The notes beneath the pieces were generated by a model. That model worked only from the letters and a program-made list of their open reading frames with translations. It made no database searches and had not been told where the DNA came from. A stretch of 64,000 nucleotides of DNA from a bacterium 0.1xD8-71. Its GTDB lineage: Bacteria; Bacillota; Clostridia; Lachnospirales; Lachnospiraceae. The stretch covers positions 1-64,000 of the forward strand of contig RAYR01000017.1 of assembly GCA_003612405.1 (NCBI GenBank), given 5' to 3'. Of the stretch, positions 27,005-35,134 are shown piece by piece. Positions within the stretch are counted from its first letter, which is position 1. Every line of letters starts with the position of its first letter. Position numbers and translations under genes: made by a program.

Positions 27005-28423
27005 TTAGTCCTGGGGTTTTAAGTCAAAGCCAAAATAGCGGATAGCATTGTTGTAGCAGATGCCTCTGACAATTTCCCCAAGGGTATCATAATCGTCCGG
27101 ATATTCTCCATTCTCTACCCAGGTGCCTAACAGATTGCAGAGGATTCTGCGGAAATAATCATGTCTGGTGTAGGACAGGAAGCTTCTGGAATCAGTCAGC
27201 ATCCCCACGAAGCCGGAGAGATTTCCCAGATTGGCAAGGGAGATCATCTGGTCCTGCATACCTGTCTTGTGATCATTGAACCACCATGCGGAACCCTGCT
27301 GGATTTTGGCAACGGCGGTGGAGTTCTGGAAACAGCCGAGGATGGTTCCGATGGCCTGGTTGTCGTTGGGATTTAAGCTGTACAGGATTGTCCTGGGCAG
27401 TTCATCCGTCTTTGCCAGCGCATTTAAGTAATCGGCCATCTCAGAAGAGGGTGCATAGTTGTTGATACAGTCATAACCGGTATCAGGCCCCAGCTTGTCA
27501 AACTGAAGCGTATTGTTGTCGCGCTTACAGCCATAATGGAGCTGCATAACCCAGTTACGTCTTGCATATTCTTTACCGACAAAGAGCATGAAGGCAGTTT
27601 TGAATTGCAGTTCTTCCACACGGGTCACGCTGTTGCCGGCCAGACGTCTGGCAAAAATGGCCTCAATCTCCTCTGCGGATGCAGGTGCATACATCACATA
27701 TTCCAGAGCGTGGTCGGAGACAGAACATCCCATGGAGGCAAAGAAATCCATGCGCACAGACAGAGCCTGGCATAATGCGCTGAAGCTGTCAATCTTAACA
27801 CCTGATACATCGGCCAATGTGGCAAGATATTCCGTAAATGTTGCTTTCTCAATATTCATGGCCTTGTCAGGACGCCATGCAGGAAGCACCTGTACATCGA
27901 AGGAAGCATCGCCGGCAATCTTCTGGTGCCATTCCAGGGAATCTACAGGATCATCCGTGGTACAGATCAAAGTTACGTTGGACTGTCTGATCAGATTGCG
28001 GACAGACATGGAAGCGTCTTCCAGTTTCCGATTGCAAAGATCCCATACTTCTTCTGCGGTCTTTTTGTTTAACACGCCGTGGTAGTCAAAATATTTTTGC
28101 AGTTCCAGATGAGACCAGTGGAAAAGAGGATTGCCGATCGCTTTGCCAAGACATTCGGCCCATTTAAGAAACTTTTCTTTGTCCGTGGCGTCTCCTGTGA
28201 TGTAGCGTTCCTCCACGCCGCAGGAGCGCATAAAACGCCACTTGTAATGATCGCCTCCCAGCCATACCTGTGTGATGTTGTCAAACCGGCGGTCTTCATA
28301 GATTTCACGCGGGTTGATGTGACAGTGGTAATCCAGCACCGGCGTATCTGCCGCGTAGTCCGCATACAGCTTCTGTGCGACATAATTAGAGAGTAGAAAA
28401 TCCTGGTCCATAAATGGTTTCAT
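27005..28423 (-). CDS. uxaC: Glucuronate/galacturonate isomerase UxaC
   Basis: A 472-residue enzyme of the amidohydrolase fold with the metal motif DYHCHINPRE at the N-terminus. It turns glucuronate to fructuronate and galacturonate to tagaturonate, the first step of both branches. The start at 28423 follows AGGAGG by seven bases; the frame is open further upstream without a good site. It is the first gene of the uxaC-kdgK-kdgA operon. Confidence 0.95.
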   Translation of the reverse strand: MKPFMDQDFLLSNYVAQKLYADYAADTPVLDYHCHINPREIYEDRRFDNITQVWLGGDHYKWRFMRSCGVEERYITGDATDKEKFLKWAECLGKAIGNPLFHWSHLELQKYFDYHGVLNKKTAEEVWDLCNRKLEDASMSVRNLIRQSNVTLICTTDDPVDSLEWHQKIAGDASFDVQVLPAWRPDKAMNIEKATFTEYLATLADVSGVKIDSFSALCQALSVRMDFFASMGCSVSDHALEYVMYAPASAEEIEAIFARRLAGNSVTRVEELQFKTAFMLFVGKEYARRNWVMQLHYGCKRDNNTLQFDKLGPDTGYDCINNYAPSSEMADYLNALAKTDELPRTILYSLNPNDNQAIGTILGCFQNSTAVAKIQQGSAWWFNDHKTGMQDQMISLANLGNLSGFVGMLTDSRSFLSYTRHDYFRRILCNLLGTWVENGEYPDDYDTLGEIVRGICYNNAIRYFGFDLKPQD

Positions 28424-28441
28424 AAACAGCCTCCTTTTTAT

Positions 28442-28471
28442 TTTATAAATGATATGAAAATAAATTTGCAA
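28442..28471 (-). promoter_or_regulatory. Possible promoter of the uxaC operon
   Basis: On the minus strand TTGCAA at 28471-28466, an 18-base spacer and TATAAA at 28447-28442. The -35 lies inside the ATTTGC/GCAAAT hairpin. It ends 18 bases before the uxaC start codon, giving a short leader. Confidence 0.4.
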
Positions 28472-28478
28472 AGCAAAT
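28464..28478. repeat. Solitary half of the dispersed repeat
   Basis: A perfect 15-base palindrome, ATTTGC-AAA-GCAAAT, identical in stem to the first hairpin of the dispersed repeat. The second hairpin is absent. Confidence 0.55.
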
Positions 28479-28489
28479 CTGCTTTGTGA

Positions 28490-29509
28490 TCAATGGAAAC
28501 ATGTGGTATCCCGTTCTATCAGTTTGCCGGAGAAAACCACTTTCTGGGGCATCTGTTCACCGGCGAGCACTTGCAGCAGCGTGTGGATCAGCTGGTGCGT
28601 GAGCGCCTCCAGACAGTTATCCACAGAAGTGAGCGACGGGGTACAGCAGGCGGTGAGCATGGAATTGTTATAACCAATAATGCTGATATCTTCCGGGATG
28701 CGCAGACCTGTCTTCTGTGTGTATTTGATACCGCCCACTGCCAGTACATCATCCGAAGCGATGATGCCGTGGAACGGCGGCCTGCCGTCTGTCATCTCCT
28801 GGATAAAAGCGGTAATATCCTCGATACCGCCGGCGCTTTTATCGTAGTATAAGATATTGCGCATGGATTCCGGAATGTGGTTATCAGCCAGGGCCTTTTC
28901 AAATCCCTTCAGCTTCTTTAAACCACTGTAGGATCTGGAGTTATACAGATACAGGATGTCGGGGATGCCGGATTGGATCATGGAAGATGCGGCCTCATAC
29001 ATGGAAGCATAATCATCACACAGTGTACTGTATACATTCGGATGACTGTAGGAGGCGTTTAAGAGCATAATCGGAATCTGGTCTGCGGCTTCCCGGATAT
29101 ATTCATTCTCCAGTTCTGTGGAAGCAATAAAATGAGAACCCACCAGAATGATGCTGTCCACCTTTTTGGAAAGAATAAGATTCAGATAATTTTTGCGTAC
29201 ATCCTGATTAAAACCGGTGCAGCAAAGCAGGGATTCATAGCCGTTAGCCTGTAGTTCCTGCTCTAACAGATAGACGGCCCGGGCAGTATACAGATCGGAA
29301 GAATCCGCACATAAAAGGCCTACGGTCTTTAGGGAACGCAGTCCCATACCGCGGGCATAGGCGTTGGGGATATAGCCATATTCTTCAATAATATCTGTCA
29401 CCTTTTTGCAGGTGGCCGGGCTGACATTTCCGCCGCCGTTTATGACACGGGATACGGTGGCAGTGGATACGCCGGCTTTTTGGGAAATATCGTAAATTGT
29501 TATCGCCAT
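28490..29509 (-). CDS. LacI-family transcriptional regulator of hexuronate genes
   Basis: A 339-residue regulator: a LacI helix-turn-helix at the N-terminus (TIYDISQKAGVSTATVSRVI) and a periplasmic-binding-protein-like effector domain. The start at 29509 is set by the family N-terminus and AGAGG upstream; the frame is open 100 bases further. It is divergent from uxaB, and two operator-like sites lie between them. It probably represses uxaBA and its own gene, released by a hexuronate or pathway intermediate (UxuR/KdgR-like role; inference). Confidence 0.9.
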   Translation of the reverse strand: MAITIYDISQKAGVSTATVSRVINGGGNVSPATCKKVTDIIEEYGYIPNAYARGMGLRSLKTVGLLCADSSDLYTARAVYLLEQELQANGYESLLCCTGFNQDVRKNYLNLILSKKVDSIILVGSHFIASTELENEYIREAADQIPIMLLNASYSHPNVYSTLCDDYASMYEAASSMIQSGIPDILYLYNSRSYSGLKKLKGFEKALADNHIPESMRNILYYDKSAGGIEDITAFIQEMTDGRPPFHGIIASDDVLAVGGIKYTQKTGLRIPEDISIIGYNNSMLTACCTPSLTSVDNCLEALTHQLIHTLLQVLAGEQMPQKVVFSGKLIERDTTCFH

Positions 29510-29529
29510 TTCAGCTGGTCCTCTGATCA

Positions 29530-29543
29530 TGAAAACGCTTACA
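29530..29543. promoter_or_regulatory. LacI-type operator or cre site 1
   Basis: TGAAAACGCTTACA fits the LacI-family/CcpA consensus TGWAANCGNTNWCA at every position. It lies between the putative lacI -10 and its start codon, so binding would block that gene. It could be the site of the adjacent LacI protein, of CcpA, or both. Confidence 0.65.
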
Positions 29544-29557
29544 TTAAAATTGAGTCT

Positions 29558-29586
29558 ATTATATAGTAACCAGACGAAAAAAGCAA
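29558..29586 (-). promoter_or_regulatory. Promoter of the lacI-type regulator
   Basis: On the minus strand TTGCTT, a 17-base spacer and a perfect TATAAT at 29563-29558. The operator-like site 1 falls just downstream. Confidence 0.55.
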
Positions 29587-29689
29587 TGCGCAGGAGGGCA
29601 CGTGCGGGCAAAATATCAAAATCCTACAAGAATATCAAAAACTTACGGAAACACTGAGAAAATCAGCTAAAAACCAACCGCCTGATGTA

Positions 29690-29719
29690 TTGACTAATGG
29701 CAAAAAATGTGAAACTATA
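29690..29719 (+). promoter_or_regulatory. Possible promoter of uxaB
   Basis: TTGACT at 29690-29695 is a good -35. The -10 region about 17 bases later (around 29713-29719, AACTATA) is weak. Operator-like site 2 begins seven bases after it. Confidence 0.35.
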
Positions 29720-29725
29720 GAGATA

Positions 29726-29739
29726 TGAAACTGCTTACA
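29726..29739. promoter_or_regulatory. LacI-type operator 2
   Basis: TGAAACTGCTTACA matches site 1 at 12 of 14 positions and lies where the uxaB transcript should start. It lacks the central CG, so it fits a specific LacI regulator better than CcpA. Confidence 0.55.
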
Positions 29740-29808
29740 TTTTATTATGGTTACGGAGAAGAAAAAGAATACAGAGAATGGTAAGGAAAAGAAAGGAGAA
29801 CAGTAGTC

Positions 29809-31266
29809 ATGGAACTTTTGAACAAAACCAAAACCGGAAAGGTGGAAAGACCCATCAAGGTTTTACAGTTTGGGGAGGGGAATTTTCTCCGCGCCTTCGT
29901 GGATTATATGATTGATATTGCCAACGAAAAGGGTGAGTTTAACGGGGATATCGTTCTGGTGAAACCGATTACCTTTGGTACGTTGGAGCGTTTTCATGAA
30001 CAGGACTGCCAGTATACGGTACAGCTTCGGGGGATTGTGGATGACAAGCCCCAGAGAATCAATCGGATTGTAACCAGCGTGGCTGATGCAGTGGACGCAT
30101 ATGAAGAATATGAGAAATATGCCGGATATGCCCGGCTGGATACCTTACGGTTTATTGTGTCCAATACCACGGAGGCAGGGATTGTCTATGACGATACAGA
30201 CCTGCTTGAAATGACGCCGCCCAAGACCTATCCGGGTAAGCTGACGAAATTCTTATATGAGAGATATCAGCACTTTAGCGGGGCACTGGATAAAGGATTG
30301 ATTATCCTGCCGGTGGAGCTGATAGACGATAATGGGATTCATCTGAAAGAATGTGTGCTGAAGCTGGCGGAATTGTGGAAGCTGGAAGAAGGATTTATCA
30401 GTTGGATTCATGAGGCGTGCGTGTTTACTTCCACGCTGGTGGACAGAATTGTCACCGGATATCCCAGGGATGAGGCGGAAGAACTCTGCAAAGAATTTGG
30501 CTATCAGGATAACCTGATTGTGACAGGAGAACCTTTTGCACTCTGGGTGATTGAGAGCGCCAAAGATATCAGCGGGGAACTTCCTCTTCCCCAAGTGGGA
30601 CTTCCTGTGATATTCACGGATAATCAGAAACCTTATAAGCAGAGAAAGGTTCGTATCTTAAACGGAGCGCACACATCCTTTGTGCTGGCTTCCTATCTGT
30701 GTGGCAATGACATTGTGTTACAGTCCATGCAGGATGAGTTGATTTTAAACTTTATCAAGGCGACCATTTTTGAGGAAGTGATTCCTACTCTGACGCTGCC
30801 GAAGCAGGAACTGGAAGAGTTCGCCCAGGCGGTGCTGACAAGATTTAACAATCCTTATGTCAAACATGCCCACCTGTCTATTTCCTTGAATTCCGTCTCC
30901 AAATGGCGGGCAAGATGTATGCCCAGTTTCCTGGAATATATAGAGAAGACAGGGAAGCTTCCGGTGCATCTGACATTTTCTTTGGCAGCACTGATGGCTT
31001 TTTATACCGGCGCGGAAATTCGGGATAAGGCGCTGATCGGACATCGGGGTGAGGAGGAGTATAACATCCTGGATGATGAGGCAGTTCTTTCTTTCTTCGC
31101 GTCCAACAGTGATAAGCAGACGGACGAATATGTGCATAACACCCTGGCCAACACGGATTTCTGGGGACAGGATCTGAGCAGGATTGCAGGAGTAGAGGAC
31201 GCGGTTACCGCTTATCTTACGGATATCCGCAGCCTTGGTATGCGCCAGACGATGGAAAAACTGTAG
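29809..31266 (+). CDS. uxaB: Tagaturonate reductase UxaB
   Basis: A 485-residue NAD-dependent enzyme of the long-chain polyol dehydrogenase family. QFGEGNFLRAF is the nucleotide-binding turn and KVRILNGAHT holds the catalytic Lys, Asn and His. It reduces tagaturonate to altronate in the galacturonate branch. Length is normal. AAGGAG precedes the start. It is upstream of uxaA with an 87-base gap. Confidence 0.93.
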   Translation: MELLNKTKTGKVERPIKVLQFGEGNFLRAFVDYMIDIANEKGEFNGDIVLVKPITFGTLERFHEQDCQYTVQLRGIVDDKPQRINRIVTSVADAVDAYEEYEKYAGYARLDTLRFIVSNTTEAGIVYDDTDLLEMTPPKTYPGKLTKFLYERYQHFSGALDKGLIILPVELIDDNGIHLKECVLKLAELWKLEEGFISWIHEACVFTSTLVDRIVTGYPRDEAEELCKEFGYQDNLIVTGEPFALWVIESAKDISGELPLPQVGLPVIFTDNQKPYKQRKVRILNGAHTSFVLASYLCGNDIVLQSMQDELILNFIKATIFEEVIPTLTLPKQELEEFAQAVLTRFNNPYVKHAHLSISLNSVSKWRARCMPSFLEYIEKTGKLPVHLTFSLAALMAFYTGAEIRDKALIGHRGEEEYNILDDEAVLSFFASNSDKQTDEYVHNTLANTDFWGQDLSRIAGVEDAVTAYLTDIRSLGMRQTMEKL

Positions 31267-31353
31267 GCCAGGCGTGACAGGGAGAGATAAGAGAGGGTAT
31301 TGTTGCGCAGGCGCATTGTTAATGAAGGAAAGGGTAATAGTGGAGAACGGATT

Positions 31354-32835
31354 ATGAAGAATTATATGCAGATTCATGAAAAGGATAATGTGGTGGTGGC
31401 GGTCAGGGAAATCCCGGCAGGCGATACCATGGAAGTGAGCGGTATACGGGTGACAGCACAGGAAGTAATTCCGGCGGGCCATAAGATGGCTCTTTGTGAT
31501 ATTCCCGCAGGCGGCGATGTTATCAAGTATGGCTGCCGCATCGGCAATGCCAGAGAAGAAATCAGGGAGGGAAGCTGGGTGCACACCCACAACCTTAAGA
31601 CGGCATTGGGAGAATTGCTCACCTATGCTTACGAGCCTGTGGAGACAGAGGAAAAGGAGCTGCCGGATGCGACCTTTATGGGATATGTGCGTCCTGGCGG
31701 CACAGTGGGGGTGCGCAACGAAATATGGATTATTCCCACGGTAGGCTGTGTCAACAATGTGGCCCAGGCCCTTGCGAAGGAGGCCAACAGCAGGCTGCAA
31801 GGTACGGTGGAGGAAGTAATCGCTTTCTCCCATCCCTACGGCTGTTCCCAGATGGGGGAGGATCAGGAGCACACCAGGATGATTCTGGCGGATTTGATCA
31901 ACCATCCCAATGCGGGCGGTGTGCTGGTGCTTGGCTTAGGGTGTGAGAACAGCAACATCGAAGTCCTGAAGCCCTATATCGGTGAAGTGGATGAGGACAG
32001 AGTGAAATTCTTAGTCTGCCAGGAGACAGAGGACGAGATGGAGACAGGGGCACAGCTTCTGGATGAACTGATTGCCCGTGCGGCTTCCTGTGAGAGGGAA
32101 CCGGTCAGCGTATCCAGACTTATCGTGGGATTAAAATGCGGCGGAAGCGACGGTTTCTCCGGTATTACCGCCAATCCTCTGGTGGGGAAATTCTCCGATC
32201 TGCTGATTGGCAGAAAAGGTACTGCGATTCTCACTGAGGTGCCGGAGATGTTCGGTGCGGAGACGCTTCTGATGAACCGATGTGAAAGCAGGGAGATTTT
32301 TGAACAGACGGTAAAACTGATTAATGATTTCAAACAGTATTTTATGGATCATAACCAGACCATTTATGAGAATCCTTCGCCGGGCAATAAGAAAGGCGGT
32401 ATTTCCACCCTGGAAGATAAGTCTCTGGGCTGTACCCAGAAATCCGGGAGTGCTCCGGTAAGAGGGGTGCTTTCCTATGGACAGCGGGTGGAAAAGACAG
32501 GACTGAATCTGCTCAGCGCACCGGGCAATGATCTGGTGGCTTCCACCGCACTGGCGGCCAGCGGAGCCCAGATTGTGCTGTTTACCACGGGGCGCGGAAC
32601 ACCCTTTGCTTCTCCGGTGCCTACGGTCAAGATTGCCAGTAACAGTACCCTGGCCGGCAAAAAGAAGAACTGGATTGATTTTAATGCCGGTGTGCTGGTG
32701 GAAGACCAGGATCTTGATCAGACGGCAGAGAGATTGTTTGACTATGTGCTGGAAGTAGCATCCGGAAAGAAAGTGTGCAGTGAGGAAGCCGGGTTCCATG
32801 ATATGGCGATTTTTAAGCAGGGTGTGACCTTATAA
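31354..32835 (+). CDS. uxaA: Altronate dehydratase UxaA
   Basis: A 493-residue protein, close to the E. coli length of 495. It has the N-terminal SAF-like domain and the long C-terminal dehydratase domain, with GCSQMGEDQEHT, GLGCENSN and GLKCGGSDGFSG segments typical of iron-dependent altronate and galactarate dehydratases. It converts altronate to KDG. The start at 31354 follows GGAGAA; a TTG at 31300 is less likely. It ends the plus-strand uxaBA unit, with no clear terminator after it. Confidence 0.94.
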   Translation: MKNYMQIHEKDNVVVAVREIPAGDTMEVSGIRVTAQEVIPAGHKMALCDIPAGGDVIKYGCRIGNAREEIREGSWVHTHNLKTALGELLTYAYEPVETEEKELPDATFMGYVRPGGTVGVRNEIWIIPTVGCVNNVAQALAKEANSRLQGTVEEVIAFSHPYGCSQMGEDQEHTRMILADLINHPNAGGVLVLGLGCENSNIEVLKPYIGEVDEDRVKFLVCQETEDEMETGAQLLDELIARAASCEREPVSVSRLIVGLKCGGSDGFSGITANPLVGKFSDLLIGRKGTAILTEVPEMFGAETLLMNRCESREIFEQTVKLINDFKQYFMDHNQTIYENPSPGNKKGGISTLEDKSLGCTQKSGSAPVRGVLSYGQRVEKTGLNLLSAPGNDLVASTALAASGAQIVLFTTGRGTPFASPVPTVKIASNSTLAGKKKNWIDFNAGVLVEDQDLDQTAERLFDYVLEVASGKKVCSEEAGFHDMAIFKQGVTL

Positions 32836-32837
32836 CA

Positions 32838-32908
32838 AAAGTAAATTCCTTCGGAATTAACTTTGCGAGCACCGCTTCGCGGGCTCGGATAAGCGGAAGT
32901 GCTTTCCT
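32838..32908 (+). repeat. Dispersed double-hairpin repeat, copy C
   Basis: AATTCC/GGAATT hairpin at 32844-32858 in the place where other copies have ATTTGC/GCAAAT, and a second hairpin at 32866-32887 with GAGC/GCTC arms where copy B has GAGT/ACTC. Both differences keep pairing. The GATAAGCGGAAG edge is conserved. Confidence 0.75.
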
Positions 32909-33093
32909 GCATTATAAAAGTAGAGCAAAAGCATAAAAATAATTTGCTACGCAAATAACTTTATGGGTTTCGCTTCGCGGGCTCGGATAAGCGGAAGTGC
33001 TTTCCTGCATTATAAAAGTAGAGCAAAAGCATAAAAATAATTTGCTACGCAAATAACTTTATGGGTTTCGCTTCGCGGGCCCGGATAAGCGGA
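32873..33093 (+). repeat. Perfect 98-bp tandem repeat
   Basis: Two identical 98-base units (32873-32970 and 32971-33068) and a partial third to about 33093. Each unit joins the end of a dispersed repeat (CGCTTCGCGGGCTCGGATAA) to an ATTTGC-TAC-GCAAAT hairpin. The 336-base gap 32836-33171 otherwise holds no gene. Confidence 0.9.
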
Positions 33094-33171
33094 GGGATAT
33101 TCTATATAATAAAGGTCGGGCATAGAAGCCGTTGAAAATGCTCTGTGGAATACAAGAGCTTACGATAGAGG

Positions 33172-34143
33172 TTATTTCTTGGGGAAGACTGCCTGTACGT
33201 AAAATACCATATCTTGACATTTCAGTGTATAACTGCCGTTATATTTGCGGATCACCGAGTTAATGCTGGAAAGCCCGAGACCATGATGCTTTCTATCCTT
33301 TTTACTTGTTTTTACCGTATTGTTTTTGATTTTTATGTTTTCAGGAACACTATTGGAGATAATCAGGGTATAAAAATGCGCATGGTCATTTCCCTTGATT
33401 AAGATATAGGGATCCACGGCATCTATTGATCCCTCTAACGCATTATCAAGCAAATTTGATAAAACGGCGCATACGTCAATGGGAGAGAGATTATTAAGCC
33501 ATGCAAAATTGCCGTCACATTTAAGGCGTATGCCGACATTGTCCGCATATGCCTTTTTGATGGATATTACGGTGTCCGCCGCATGGTTTCCCGTGATGCA
33601 GAAGCTTTTTGAAAGCATGGGATTCCCCGATAATTCGCTGATATAGCTTTCCATCTGTGCATATTGTTTTGTATTGCACATTTCCTGAATGACCTGTAGG
33701 TGATTGCGCAAATCATGCTTCAGGATTTTTATTTCCTGACGGTTGGTTTCTTCTAACTCCAGACTTTCAATCTGCATGGTGAGATATTTTTGTGCGTGGT
33801 CGGCGTCTCTTTTCTTATTTGCCCGGTCCCGCGCTATGATAAGATAACTCCAGTATGCAAGAAAAATTGCCAGCATAAAAAACGTAGCAAGTAAATCAAA
33901 TACGATGCTCAATTCATATTCCAGCGTGTTATTATATACTCCCATGCTGAGCAGCATAAACAGAGCGAAGATAAAAAAGGCCAAAAAGCCTGCAACTTCC
34001 AGAAATTTCAGTCGTAAATCTATCTTTCTGCGGCGGCATAATGCATAGGTCCCTATCAGTAATACGGTAAGGCAAAGATCCCAGATAAAACCTGGCAGGG
34101 TGAGTGAGCTTACTCCATAAAGTTCATCGAAGCCGTTTCCCAA
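33172..34143 (-). CDS. GHKL (AgrC-type) sensor kinase, probably N-terminally truncated
   Basis: About 323 codons. The C-terminal part is a normal GHKL kinase: phospho-acceptor KHDLRNH (His143), N-box with SNLLDNALEG and the end motif HGLGLSSIN. Only three or four membrane helices precede it, while AgrC-type sensors usually have six. No ATG is available; the reading begins with a TTG without a ribosome site and stays open to 34188, where it runs into the opposite gene. No response regulator or peptide gene is nearby. It looks like a remnant, though a TTG start is possible. Confidence 0.65.
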   Translation of the reverse strand: MGNGFDELYGVSSLTLPGFIWDLCLTVLLIGTYALCRRRKIDLRLKFLEVAGFLAFFIFALFMLLSMGVYNNTLEYELSIVFDLLATFFMLAIFLAYWSYLIIARDRANKKRDADHAQKYLTMQIESLELEETNRQEIKILKHDLRNHLQVIQEMCNTKQYAQMESYISELSGNPMLSKSFCITGNHAADTVISIKKAYADNVGIRLKCDGNFAWLNNLSPIDVCAVLSNLLDNALEGSIDAVDPYILIKGNDHAHFYTLIISNSVPENIKIKNNTVKTSKKDRKHHGLGLSSINSVIRKYNGSYTLKCQDMVFYVQAVFPKK

Positions 34144-34152
34144 AATGAAGGC

Positions 34153-34926
34153 GTGATCGGATTTTCTCTGATGATATGGCTTGGAGCTTCAGCAGGGGCT
34201 GTAGGCGTTACGCAATATTACATAGGTTATTTGCTGAAGGCGGGACATATAGCGGTGGTTACCCATCTGGTGAAGACAGGCAGCCTGCCTGAAAATCAGT
34301 TTGCGTACGGTAAGGAGGTCGTAAAGGAGAAGTTTGCAACGGCGGCGGCATATTTTGCGGTGGATCGCCTGGTGTCGGGAGCTGTAAGGCAGATTAATGG
34401 AACACTGAATATTGTAGGCAGTTTTCTGGAAAAAATTCCTGGAATGGAGTCTCTGGTTTCCTTTGCCAAGACCTTCATCAATATTTCGCTTGGAAATCTG
34501 GATGAATGTTGTATGGCATACACCTTTTATCACGCGGAGCAGTCGTCCTTTAAGAGTGCAGCTGACGGCGTAGTTATTTATTTTCAAAATTGGAAAACCA
34601 TCCTAAAAGACGCCCTTAAGACGGCAGTAATAGTTGTCATCATTTCAGGCGTCGCATGGTTCCTTTTAATGTTTGGTATAATCGGCATCCTCAGTGTTTT
34701 GGGTGTGCCCGGAATACTGGGGCTTTTGGCGGCGCTAGTGCTGACGGTCATGATTATGATGGTCGTTAAATCCTCCATAATGGACAGCTACACCATGGTA
34801 TGCATGGTATGTTCCTATTTACAAGTTGCTCCGACTACGGAAATCACGTTTGATCTGTACGACAAGCTGTGCAAACTGTCTTCCAAATTTAAGAGTCTGT
34901 TACAGAAGGCAGGAGAAGCTGTATAG
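34153..34926 (+). CDS. Membrane protein of unknown function, start uncertain
   Basis: About 257 codons from a GTG at 34153, with an N-terminal hydrophobic segment and two long C-terminal helices (about residues 155-205). The frame is open upstream to 34105 without an ATG, and no ribosome site is visible, so the real N-terminus may be missing. The sequence is not recognised. A terminator follows the stop. Together with the kinase on the other strand it forms a head-to-head pair of start-less coding regions. Confidence 0.5.
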   Translation: MIGFSLMIWLGASAGAVGVTQYYIGYLLKAGHIAVVTHLVKTGSLPENQFAYGKEVVKEKFATAAAYFAVDRLVSGAVRQINGTLNIVGSFLEKIPGMESLVSFAKTFINISLGNLDECCMAYTFYHAEQSSFKSAADGVVIYFQNWKTILKDALKTAVIVVIISGVAWFLLMFGIIGILSVLGVPGILGLLAALVLTVMIMMVVKSSIMDSYTMVCMVCSYLQVAPTTEITFDLYDKLCKLSSKFKSLLQKAGEAV

Positions 34927-34969
34927 AAAATATAAGTTACGTGAGGGAAATTAATATCAAATAACGCAT

Positions 34970-35012
34970 AAAGGCGCATGGGACAATAAATTGTAAACCA
35001 TGCGCCTTTTTG
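34970..35012 (+). terminator. Rho-independent terminator
   Basis: AAAGGCGCATGG pairs with CCATGCGCCTTT, followed by TT. It ends the membrane protein gene at 34926. Confidence 0.8.
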
Positions 35013-35134
35013 TGTCCAAAAGTAGTAACAGGAGCCTTTGTACGGTACAACTTTTTCATGTCGGCCGGTTGATTGGGTTGCATATGGACTGGTGTTCATA
35101 GAGAAGCAGTTCAAAATCAAACATGAAGAAGATG

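Noticed and set aside
30745..31905. Long minus-strand open frame (386 codons) opposite uxaB/uxaA
   Set aside because: It lies fully over two well-recognised genes on the other strand, has no ribosome site and no recognisable domain; it is a shadow of their codon use.
32873..33093. 98-bp repeats as a CRISPR or plasmid iteron
   Set aside because: Units are identical with no unique spacers, and no cas or replication gene is nearby; they derive from the dispersed repeat.
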